Assembly (NCBI GenBank): GCA_014084085.1
Contig: NPFB01000027.1
Span: 369,005 to 392,532 of the forward strand
Reading direction: 5' to 3'
Source of the DNA: Hondaea fermentalgiana
Lineage: Eukaryota; Sar; Bigyra; Thraustochytrida; Thraustochytriidae
Length of the DNA: 23,528 bases
A program made the position numbers and the translations under genes. Position 1 is the first letter of the stretch, and every line of letters begins with the position of its first letter. Under the pieces are notes generated by a model. The model worked only from the letters and a program-made list of their open reading frames with translations. It made no database searches and was not told the origin of the DNA. Below, one piece after another: positions 16,443 through 23,528 of the stretch.

Positions 16443-18191
16443 ATGGCGCCCAGCACGACCAAGGTGGCCGCCTGGAGCGAGCAGGACGTCCTCGCGTTCC
16501 TGGGCAACACAGACGCGGAGGTTGCGCGCGCTGTGGCGAGCCGGGGCCTCATCAATGGCCGGCAGCTAGAAGCACTCACCTCCGAGGACGACTGCGCAGG
16601 CGTACTCGGCGACCGCAGCCTTACGAGAAGACTCCTCAGCGCCGCCGCACGCGCAAGAGCACCAAACAACAGCACAAGCAGCCGCCAGGCCGGCGAAGAC
16701 AATTTTGCGTACAAGCGCCTTGAAGACAGCTACAGCGGGGACAACGAAAACAACGATGGCAACGAAGACGGCGATGAGGCCTGGGACCCCGAGCAGGGCA
16801 TGGACGAGGTCGATCCCTCGAAACACACCTTTCCCACTCTCTTTGAACGACCCAGTCTGCTCACGGTCACCCTCGTGCTGCTTTGCGCAGGGATCTGTGC
16901 CCTTTGCTGCACGGTGCTACGCGATACGCTCGCCGATGCTCTGCACGTCGACCGTAAAGATTTTGTCAAAGAGTTCCTTCGGTACGCCTCCATTCCAATC
17001 TTCATGGTGCCTTTCACCTATGTGCACATTTGGCTCGCGCTCTACATGACCTTTTACCCGACTCGATTCCGCGGCTGCTGCCAGATTCCGGGAACAAACG
17101 TAGGCTTTCCGCTTGGCTGGCAAGGCATTATCCCCTTCAAAGTTGAACCCATGGCCCGTCTGGCCGTGGACCAAATGACCGCCAATCTCCTCGACGTTCA
17201 GGAAGTCTTTGACCGCATTGACCCTGCCGTCTTGGCTCGTGAGCTCGAGCCAGAGCTCCACAAGCACACTGCGCGCGTCCTCGACCTCGTTCTTGCCAAA
17301 GAGGCCCCATACGCCTGGAAACTCGTGCCGCAGGCGGTGCGCAACGAAGTGCTACGTCAGTCCACCAAGGAGTCGCTGCAGGTTGTGGAAGAGCTCTTGC
17401 AAGAGTTACAGGCTGACATTGAGGACTACTTTGACCTGCACAAGCTGGTGGTCGGGATTCTAGTGAATGATGTTGACCTCTTCAACGACCTCTTTATTAG
17501 CTGCTCCGATCGTGAGCTCGCTTTTATTCGCAACAGCGGCGCCTACATGGGCGGTTTCTTTGGCATTGGACAAATGATTCTCACCATCGTCTTTCGGGGG
17601 CAGCCATGGATCCTCCCCGTAGTCGGGCTCATTGCTGGCGCCATCACAAACTGGATCGCACTCATCGTTATTTTCTCGCCCGTGGACCCGATACCGCTTT
17701 GTGGCGGCCGCATCGTGATTCAGGGCCTCTTTTTAAAGCGCCAGCCTCAGGTCGCCAAGCTCTATGGACATGTCGTTAGGCACAAAATTCTCACGGCTGA
17801 GAACCTCAATCGAGCCCTCATGCGCGGTCCCAAGCGCGAGCAAGTGCTTGCGCTCTCGCAGCGTCACATCCGAGCTGCCTTTGACCGCACCGTAAACGTC
17901 GTCGGTCCTTTGCGCAAACTCGTGGGCGATGCCCTCGACCGCATCGGTGACAGCGTTGCTCACGAGCTCAGTCATGACATGTACGATATTATGCGCTCGG
18001 CAGAGCCATACATGAATGACACCTTTGATCTTCAGCGCACCTTGACGACGCGAATGAGCAAGATGCCGCCACGCGATTTTGAGCGTCTCCTTCACCCAAT
18101 CTTTGAGCAAGAGGAATGGAAGCTGGTTCTCGTGGGCGGCGCTCTTGGCGCCTTCTTTGGTGTCTTCCAGGCAAAGTTTGCCAACATGTAG
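16443..18191 (+). CDS. SAM-domain / DUF445 multi-pass membrane protein
   Basis: The 582-aa protein starts at an ATG in near-ideal context (GCCATGG). Residues ~8-73 resemble a SAM interaction domain (WSEQDVLAFL, GLINGRQLEAL, LTRRLL), followed by an acidic Asn/Asp-rich linker. TM segments are at ~139-159, ~181-205, ~368-384 and ~388-411, with a last hydrophobic segment at ~560-575. From ~224 the protein fits DUF445 (PF04286): GWQGIIPFKVEPMA...LLDVQEVFDRIDP, then NWIALIVIFSPVDP, and a second related block QGLFLKRQPQVAKL..VVRHKILTAENL, ending with FERLLHPIF and GGALGAFFGVFQ. The two QG...P/K.VA blocks suggest an internal duplication usual for this family. DUF445 has no established biochemical activity; SAM would add oligomerisation or partner binding. 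Membrane location is confident, function unknown. Confidence 0.85.
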   Translation: MAPSTTKVAAWSEQDVLAFLGNTDAEVARAVASRGLINGRQLEALTSEDDCAGVLGDRSLTRRLLSAAARARAPNNSTSSRQAGEDNFAYKRLEDSYSGDNENNDGNEDGDEAWDPEQGMDEVDPSKHTFPTLFERPSLLTVTLVLLCAGICALCCTVLRDTLADALHVDRKDFVKEFLRYASIPIFMVPFTYVHIWLALYMTFYPTRFRGCCQIPGTNVGFPLGWQGIIPFKVEPMARLAVDQMTANLLDVQEVFDRIDPAVLARELEPELHKHTARVLDLVLAKEAPYAWKLVPQAVRNEVLRQSTKESLQVVEELLQELQADIEDYFDLHKLVVGILVNDVDLFNDLFISCSDRELAFIRNSGAYMGGFFGIGQMILTIVFRGQPWILPVVGLIAGAITNWIALIVIFSPVDPIPLCGGRIVIQGLFLKRQPQVAKLYGHVVRHKILTAENLNRALMRGPKREQVLALSQRHIRAAFDRTVNVVGPLRKLVGDALDRIGDSVAHELSHDMYDIMRSAEPYMNDTFDLQRTLTTRMSKMPPRDFERLLHPIFEQEEWKLVLVGGALGAFFGVFQAKFANM

Positions 18192-18233
18192 GACAACGTT
18201 GTGCCCAAGTGTAGTACAACGTTGTGCCCAAGT
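18188..18233 (+). repeat. 23-bp tandem duplication covering the SAM-DUF445 stop codon
   Basis: Two adjacent 23-bp units (18188-18210 and 18211-18233) differ at a single base (G at 18192 versus T at 18215). Each starts with GTAG and contains the palindrome ACAACGTTGT. The first unit contains the TAG stop (18189-18191). The second carries a TAG out of coding frame. A slippage or templated duplication is the likely origin. Confidence 0.92.
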
Positions 18234-18470
18234 TAAAGGTTTTTATTTCTCTCTGAGGGCGGATGTCAAGGAGAGCGAATGATGCTAGATTGTTAGACGA
18301 ATCATTTTTCATTTTATATAATTCTTGCCCCTTCTTCGAATCGAGTTACCTACCGATGGTGTACACGCGCATAGCAGCCCTCGTGGGTCCGTTTCTGATC
18401 AAGTCCAGCATCTTTGCGCATACTTTCCCCTCCCTGATGCATGTGCATACTTCCAAGAACCCAAGTACGT
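18192..18470. other. Short convergent intergenic region
   Basis: The 279 bp between the SAM-DUF445 and acyltransferase stop codons is AT-rich around 18235-18330 (TTTTTATTTC, TTTTATATAATTC). It must contain both 3' ends. No gene is seen. Confidence 0.6.
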
Positions 18471-19514
18471 TCATAATGACCCTGTGTTGCGCGCTTGTGG
18501 TAGAATGTCCGGACGCACATAGAGATAAAGCGCGCCAGGACCAGCTCGCTTGTAGTGAGGCATAAGCTCTGCATGATATGCGAGCTTATCACTGTAGGTT
18601 TGCTCGACCGTAGGCACATGAAGAGCGCTTGCCATCTCCTTTCGTACATTGCGCGCAAAAAGCGCCGCGTCAGCTTTCTCCATCTCATTGGGCTCGTAGA
18701 GTGGAAGATAGCGCACGCGCAAACGGTGTCGCCACTGTGCAAGCATGCGTAAAAGATGAGTCGGCGTGTGCACCGATTCATATGCTGGCGAAAAGTCTCC
18801 GCGAGAAGCATCAATGGGGAACTCGAGAACCACAGGAAGAACCGGGGTGCCCGGGCGAAAAGCACCCGTTTTGAACTGCAAAAGACACGTTCCATTTGTA
18901 GTCGTTCCTTCAGGAAACACAAGCAGTGGCTGTTTCTCGTCTTTGCGAGGACTCTTGACCCTCGAGAAGATCGCCTCCGAAGCACTCGGACCGCCACCCT
19001 CGCGGTCTACCAAGAGACCTCCAAGCTCCATGGCAACGTAGCCAACGAGGGGGACTTTCAAACAGGTCTTTTTCATGACGAACGAAGGGCAATGCGCTGT
19101 CGACATAAAGTACAAAATCTCAAGATACGAAATGTGATTCGCAACAATCACACGCGGTCGCTCTAGCAAGCCTTGCGCATCGCCCTCGACTTCAATATGA
19201 TAAAAACCAAGGATCCACAGGGTCCAGCGCGTTACACGGCGGGTCACAGCGAGCTTGTAGCGCTGCGGAATGCCAAGACGCGCACTCGCTGCGAGCGCCA
19301 AGCCGTACGTTCCGAGAAGCGTTGCCAAGAGACCGATTCTCACGGGGACCAGCGTCACGAGCGCGATGGCAGTTTTCAGTCGCGTCCAAGCGTCCATATT
19401 CGCGTCCACACGCTGGAAAGGAGCTATCTCTGACGTTACAGCGTCGTCATCGTTCTCGTGGGTCTCGCGCTCTTGACTCGCGCCGTGCTCATCTTGGCCC
19501 CCACGTCGACGCAT
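18471..19514 (-). CDS. LPEAT2/LPCAT-like lysophospholipid acyltransferase (PlsC superfamily)
   Basis: Predicted to transfer an acyl group from acyl-CoA to a lysophospholipid at the ER (Lands cycle or de novo synthesis). The ATG at 19514 gives 347 aa; ATG 19397 (308 aa) has a stronger Kozak context and would keep all domains. A GTG frame extends to 19694 but looks non-coding. After an N-terminal hydrophobic segment (~48-75) come the acyltransferase motifs: NHISYLE (126-132), with the catalytic His in an H-x4-E rather than the common H-x4-D form; LVGYVAMELGGLLVDRE; the FPEGTTTNGT block (200-209) with LLQFKTGAF; and PVLPVVLEF. The sequence around PSFVMKK, VPLVGY, FPEGTTTNG and SDKLAYHAEL matches plant LPEAT2-type enzymes, but no EF-hands follow and the protein ends soon after. 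Substrate preference cannot be read from the sequence. Confidence 0.87.
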   Translation of the reverse strand: MRRRGGQDEHGASQERETHENDDDAVTSEIAPFQRVDANMDAWTRLKTAIALVTLVPVRIGLLATLLGTYGLALAASARLGIPQRYKLAVTRRVTRWTLWILGFYHIEVEGDAQGLLERPRVIVANHISYLEILYFMSTAHCPSFVMKKTCLKVPLVGYVAMELGGLLVDREGGGPSASEAIFSRVKSPRKDEKQPLLVFPEGTTTNGTCLLQFKTGAFRPGTPVLPVVLEFPIDASRGDFSPAYESVHTPTHLLRMLAQWRHRLRVRYLPLYEPNEMEKADAALFARNVRKEMASALHVPTVEQTYSDKLAYHAELMPHYKRAGPGALYLYVRPDILPQARNTGSL

Positions 19515-20448
19515 GAAGAGAGTCCGTGGGCCACTCGCGTTTGCTCTGCCGTCGCTGCTGCGAGCGCGTTTATAGCTGGCAGCGCGTAGCACAGGAGCGC
19601 AGGGCTCCTGTATGCCGACTCTACTTGGTTGCCGCAGGTGTCCCTTCCGAGTCTCGCGCCTCGTTCTGCTTTTTTTTCTTTCGTTGTTCGTCACATCATG
19701 ATGGCATCAAGCCTCATAATCATGGTCGTCGCTTGGCGAACCTCATTGCGATCAATGTGTAGCACGTCTTCGAGATTATTGACAGCGTCCGCGATATTGA
19801 GAGAAACTCGTTCTCCTGACGCGCTCCGCGGTTCTTTTTCTTTTTATTCTTGGCTCTGTTGCAATTTTGGGGTTTAGAGATCCAACTCGCAAATGATCCG
19901 TTACGGCTTAGTTTTTCAAGAGACAAATTGCCGCGACGACGACTCGTGGCGGCGGCACTCGAATTTGCAGTTCAGAGCTGAAAAAATCTAGTTTCTGCCT
20001 ACCACACGGAGCCGCACAAGTCGCAAAAGATCCTTGCTCATGCCAAACTTTGCTTCTTTTTTTTAAACGAAGGCGTGCCGGGTCAATCGTGCACGGACTG
20101 GATCCGTTTTGGTCCAGTTTCTCCATAAAGTCCTCCAAAAAGGCTAATATGAAGGTCATCCGTGCCTAACAAAGTCTCGTTACGCGTCATTCAAAGATAT
20201 ACATACACAGTAAGAGGAATGACTATTTCATATTGTGGTTGCGCGCGGCGCTCCGCGGCGTTGCCGAGAGAGAGGGAGGTCAGCGCTGTCCCGCGACATT
20301 GAGGTTCGACGTACGCCGCAAAGGCCTGCGTCAAATCAATTCGCGATGCCGTGCGAGGTTGCTCTCGCGAAGGCACGATTGAGCACGGCCTCACGACGCT
20401 CAAACGCGAGGATTTATTCTTGTACAAGGGTTTATTGAAGTGCGAGGA
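19515..20448. other. Divergent promoter region between acyltransferase and IQ-motif genes
   Basis: About 0.93 kb from which both neighbours diverge. It is less GC-rich than most gaps here, with a TTCTTTTTTTT run near 20056-20065 and TATACATACA near 20197. Frames are short and featureless. No TATA box can be assigned with confidence. Confidence 0.55.
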
Positions 20449-21732
20449 ATGCGTGCGAATGGTCGCGAGGCCATGACGAAGTCCGGAGGCGTGTCACGGA
20501 AGCCGGCGGTACCACGAAGCCCGAGCAAACCTCGAGCACCAGGACGAAAGGCATCGCCGCGCCAGACGAACGTAGACATCACAACCAGCTCGCGCGTCGA
20601 AGGAGCAAAACTTGGGTGCGCCTCCAGAAATCATGGATTTACTGCCAGCTTTGTGAGCGGCATGAACCGCGACACGTCGTTGCAAGCGGCGACGCACGCC
20701 AATTGGCTTGCGGAAACAAGACTCGAGAGAAAGCGCGCGACTTTTGAAGCTCAAATCCTCAGGTACGAGGATTTTCATAAGCGAATGCTCAAGGAGATAT
20801 CATTGCTGCGGAAACAGGAGGAACGCAAGTCTTTGCGTGAGGCCCGGCGTGCGCAGTTTCGTCGCGAGAGAGATAGCGCGGTTCGCATTCAGGCCGTGTT
20901 ACGTGGCAAGATGGTTCGACAGCAAAACGAAGCCATCCGTGCAGCCGCATCAAGGCGGAGACGATCTTCGCTTCTCCGTATGGATCAGCGACGTCGCGAA
21001 GATGCGGCGTGTGTTCCTTTACAAGGCGCGTGCCGAGGGTGGCTTAGCCGTCGTCGTGCGCGAGCGCGTCAGGAGGCCTCGATCACCTTGCAGCGATTCT
21101 GGCGTCGAAGAAAGCTAGAGAATCATAAAGCCGAGCTCGCGGTGGTTCACCTTCAGGCGCTTTACCGTGGGCGGCTTATTCGCTCGCTACTGCAAGATGA
21201 TGATGATGACGACGATGACATTGACGACGAGAATGACATGGACGATGACGATACGAATGAAATGGACAACGAGAATGTTGCTAATGATGGTAAGGTCGAA
21301 AAGGAGAGTGAAAAGAAGAATGGCGTCACAAGATCGCAGGGCGATATAGTTGCTGGTGTTGCCGCAGCTGCCTGCGACCGGGAAGATACTGTCGCCGACG
21401 CTATCGTTCAGCCGCTCGCCGCAAAGACTTTATCATCCTTGACAGCCAAGTCCGGCGGGGCTCGAATCACCGAGCAATCTGGACGCAGCGAAGGCGACTT
21501 ATCATCAGCAGCGATTGCCGCATCGGAAGGAAAGGTTGCCGCATCCGCGAGAAAGCAGGCTCGGTCGAAGCGCCGCGGAAAACGCAGGCGCTACCGTAAT
21601 TCGACTGTTTCCGAGGCTCGCAAGGTCCGAAAACGCAGAAACAAGGCGGCACTGAACATGCAAAAGACGTATCGCGGTTATCGTTCGCGGCAGCAGACCA
21701 ACACGAAAAAACAAAGCCGCGTCTCGCTCTGA
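20449..21732 (+). CDS. IQ-motif protein, probably calmodulin-binding
   Basis: From the ATG at 20449 it is 427 aa; ATG 20473 is an almost equal alternative, and only a GTG lies upstream. The N-terminus is basic and Pro/Ser-rich. Residues ~85-145 form a charged helix (ERKRATFEAQILRYEDF, KEISLLRKQEERK) leading into four IQ-type repeats: VRIQAVLRGKMVR, CVPLQGACRGWLSRR, ITLQRFWRRRK (degenerate) and VHLQALYRGRLIR. An Asp/Glu/Asn-rich acidic run (~250-275, GAT/GAC repeat), a variable linker and a Lys/Arg cluster (~368-398) follow, then a fifth motif LNMQKTYRGYRSR near the end. IQ motifs typically bind calmodulin or related light chains; no motor or enzymatic domain is present, so a scaffold or cytoskeletal/axonemal role is plausible but inferred. 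Confidence 0.85.
   Translation: MRANGREAMTKSGGVSRKPAVPRSPSKPRAPGRKASPRQTNVDITTSSRVEGAKLGCASRNHGFTASFVSGMNRDTSLQAATHANWLAETRLERKRATFEAQILRYEDFHKRMLKEISLLRKQEERKSLREARRAQFRRERDSAVRIQAVLRGKMVRQQNEAIRAAASRRRRSSLLRMDQRRREDAACVPLQGACRGWLSRRRARARQEASITLQRFWRRRKLENHKAELAVVHLQALYRGRLIRSLLQDDDDDDDDIDDENDMDDDDTNEMDNENVANDGKVEKESEKKNGVTRSQGDIVAGVAAAACDREDTVADAIVQPLAAKTLSSLTAKSGGARITEQSGRSEGDLSSAAIAASEGKVAASARKQARSKRRGKRRRYRNSTVSEARKVRKRRNKAALNMQKTYRGYRSRQQTNTKKQSRVSL
21192..21270 (+). repeat. GAT/GAC triplet repeat encoding an acidic run in the IQ protein
   Basis: GATGATGATGATGAC-type triplets encode eight consecutive Asp and then mixed Asp/Glu/Asn/Met residues, separating IQ motif 4 from the C-terminal part. 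Such in-frame triplet runs can change length without frameshift. Confidence 0.85.
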
Positions 21733-21973
21733 CCTCTGCGTGGTCGACTCGATTCGACGCTCGCAGGCCATGAAAACAAGGAAGGAAGACTCGCCGCCTG
21801 GGTCAAGGCAGATGGACAATGCCACAAGAGACGCACACTGCCCTGGCTGAACCGCTGGTCCTGCTGTCGCGATCGATGCCCACAAGATGACACAACACAA
21901 TGCGATAGTCCACACGGCACGCCCAATCTCGTCTTGACACGACGAGACTTCTGCCTCGCGGTCTCGCCTGGCG

Positions 21974-21975
<2 letters not shown>

Positions 21976-22006
<31 letters not shown>
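21976..22006. repeat. (CTGG)n tetranucleotide repeat, nearly eight units
   Basis: Thirty-one bases of perfect CTGG/GGCT repeat. The 16 bases ending at 22011 are identical to 13331-13346, which also end a GGCT run with GAATCG. Antisense frames here read as Ser-Gln-Pro-Ala repeats. Confidence 0.9.
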
Positions 22007-22007
<1 letters not shown>

Positions 22008-22090
22008 ATCGCGGCGTGCCGACACCGCTGGTCGCGCCCCGTGGCCCCGCTGCTGCTGCTGGCACGGAGCTCAATTTCCGCACGCAAGGA

Positions 22091-22120
22091 AGACAAGGCA
22101 AGACAAGACAAGACAAGACC
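22091..22120. repeat. (AGACA)6 pentanucleotide repeat with two variant units
   Basis: Six 5-bp units, four of them perfect AGACA and two with one change (AGGCA, AGACC), in gene-free DNA. Confidence 0.85.
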
Positions 22121-22744
22121 GCCTGCAGCGCGTGCGGCAGGCCGCCTCATGCTGTCTGTCTCCATCCATCCGCGAACCGGGATGGTGTTTCCTTCGCAGC
22201 ACCAACAAAGTGCAACTGCAACCAGCTCAGCAGCACCAGCAGCTGCTGCTGCTACAGCTGCAGGAGGTGTGGCAGAAGGCCAGGTCGCGGTCGCGCTGAC
22301 TCAGCTTCTTGCGGTCGTGGACCCCGAGTTCTCTTTTCGCGGGTCGCCGCTGGCTGGAGCAGCCTCGTGAGGTGACGCGAGGAGTGCGTGCTGCGCTGCA
22401 GCTCGCCACTGAGCCCCTGCTGCGCACGCCTCGGCCCCGTGGTTCTCGCGGCCCTCGAGGTCCAAGAGGGCCGCCGCCATGAGCGCCTCATCGCCGAGCT
22501 CGGCCCAGACTTTGCGCGCCACAGCGGCAGCGACAGCGAGAGCGACGCAGGGCGAGCGGGCCCGCGTCAACGGTGGCGTACGTGCTGGGCGTGCCGGGTC
22601 TGCGCGCCCGGTCCGGGCGCGTACGTCAGCATGGCGAGCGCTTCCTGAAGAGCGTCGCTGCGTGGCCCATCCTCATTGCTCGAGTAGGCCTAGTAGAAAG
22701 GTGATGTGAATTACGTGTGAACGAATGAATGAATGTATGTATAG

Positions 22745-23528
22745 ACCGTGGCGCACATTGCGCTTGAGCTCGAGCAGGTCGAGCTCGTCGAGCTCGTCGA
22801 GAGGCTGGAGCTGCAGAGCACGAGGTCGAGCTCGAGGCCGGAGAAAAAGAGCTCGGGACTGACCGTGAGTGTGCCTCGTTGGCGACACAGTGTGCTGCGG
22901 TCCCGAGCGTGCAGCGCAAGTCGGAAGCCGTGCACGCACTGGAGTTGCCGCGAAGACGGGATCATCGAGCTCGGCTGCTCTGGACTTCACTGCGACCACC
23001 AAGCGGGCGTGCATCTGCACCCCGGTTGCTCGGGAAGCGCGGCGGTTTCCTCGGCCATGAGATGTGATGCCGACGACCTTGTCTCGCGATGGTGCATCAC
23101 AGGCCTCGTCCGCATGCCGTTGGGATGGATACCGGTCGTCTCCACGGATCGATGGATGGATGGACGCATGGAGGGCCCAAGGCCTCCGGCCGAGCGAGCG
23201 AGTATCCTGCGCTATCGATCGAATGCGGCAGCGGCTCATGTCCTTTGCCCATGCGCATCATCATCGACCCCGCCTCCACCTCCGCCTGCTCCTGCACCTT
23301 CATCTTCACCTGCATCTGCATCCCAAGCGTCTTCCGCTTGGCCTCGCCAGCATCCGCCTTGGCTGGGCCTCGATTCTCGCATTCAGCTCCGGGTCCTCGG
23401 TTCGCGGGTCGCTCTTGCCGCCGCTGTCGCGCGCCGTTCGCACGGACTGGCGCAGCGTGGCGCAGCGCGAGCACCTGCACGCTCGGCTGCGCTCGCTCGC
23501 GTGCACGCCGCGGCCTGGCGAGGCGCGG
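22745..23528 (+). other. Right-edge region with several frames open into the window end
   Basis: Plus frame 2 has no stop from 22745 to the end (261 codons), starting with VELVELVE-type repeats and later Pro/Ser/Ala-rich. Plus frame 3 is open from 23061, with ATGs at 23223 and 23238, and its last ~60 codons have high GC at third positions and a natural-looking composition (ILAFSSGSSVRGSLLPPL, then RAVRTDWRSVAQREHLHARL). Minus frames are also long (23097-23480, 23306-23506). The region is very GC-rich, so open frames are expected by chance and I cannot choose between them. A gene beginning here and continuing beyond the window is possible. Confidence 0.3.
22778..22801. repeat. GTCGAGCTC 9-bp repeat, about 2.7 units
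   Basis: Consecutive GTCGAGCTC units, each containing the palindrome GAGCTC, followed by related GAGCTCGAG sequence to 22836. In plus frame 2 it reads VELVELVE. A similar GAG/CTCGAG-rich stretch lies at 14922-14965. Confidence 0.8.

Larger units (their letters stand above)
21733..22744. other. Repeat-rich region downstream of the IQ-motif gene
   Basis: No gene is supported. It contains a GGCT array (21976-22006), an AGACA pentanucleotide array (22091-22120), CAG/CTG hairpin-prone sequence (22200-22262) and an AATG/TATG stretch (22722-22742). Between about 22380 and 22650 GC-rich frames are open on both strands (for example 22388-22648 plus and 22301-22570 minus); neither has recognisable motifs. 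Confidence 0.5.

Noticed and set aside
19515..19694. GTG-initiated 60-residue extension of the acyltransferase
   Set aside because: There is no ATG, the composition is Arg-rich, and plant-type homologues do not need it.
21976..22120. CRISPR-like regular repeats
   Set aside because: The units are 4-5 bp with no spacers, so these are microsatellites.
1..23528. tRNA or other structured RNA genes
   Set aside because: Scanning by eye for tRNA box B-like GGTTCGA words found only instances inside coding regions or without a matching box A and stem. A covariance-model scan (tRNAscan-SE, Rfam) would be decisive.

Overview
The window looks like nuclear DNA from a GC-rich, intron-poor unicellular eukaryote. 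Nine long reading frames run uninterrupted through eukaryotic domain architectures: Tubby, RING, Golgi-type sulfotransferase, SAM-DUF445, fatty-acid-binding-protein-like, LPEAT/LPCAT acyltransferase and IQ motifs. They are separated by 0.3-2.2 kb of gene-free DNA full of short tandem repeats. No ribosome-binding sites or operon spacing are seen, TAA, TAG and TGA all end genes, and ATG contexts are mostly Kozak-like. A stramenopile such as a thraustochytrid (Labyrinthulomycetes) would fit the compact intronless genes and the lipid and sulfation functions, but that placement is inference.

Layout, left to right. A 5'-truncated coiled-coil protein (1-1875, +) converges on a RING-Tubby fusion (2445-4571, -). 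Four more minus-strand genes follow: a small secretory protein (5999-6805), two paralogous type II membrane sulfotransferases (7373-8788 and 10105-11505), and a protein with a basic N-terminal extension and a FABP/lipocalin-like C-terminal domain (13374-14282). A 2.2 kb divergent promoter region separates this from a SAM-DUF445 membrane protein (16443-18191, +). That gene converges on an LPEAT2-like lysophospholipid acyltransferase (18471-19514, -). The acyltransferase diverges from a five-IQ-motif, probably calmodulin-binding protein (20449-21732, +). The last 1.8 kb is repeat-rich, and several frames are open into the right edge without a clear gene.

The genes do not form an obvious pathway cluster. 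Two loose themes appear: secretory or Golgi functions (secreted protein and two sulfotransferases, plausibly for sulfated surface polysaccharide) and lipid or membrane functions (FABP-like domain, acyltransferase, and a Tubby domain from a phosphoinositide-binding family). The most interesting items are the RING-Tubby fusion whose two canonical phosphoinositide-contact positions both read as histidine, the FABP-like domain with the Arg-x-Tyr ligand motif, the SAM-DUF445 fusion with an apparently duplicated DUF445 half, a 23-bp tandem duplication that includes the DUF445 stop codon, and a 39-nt alternating purine-pyrimidine tract. No tRNA, rRNA, CRISPR array or recognisable transposon was found by eye.
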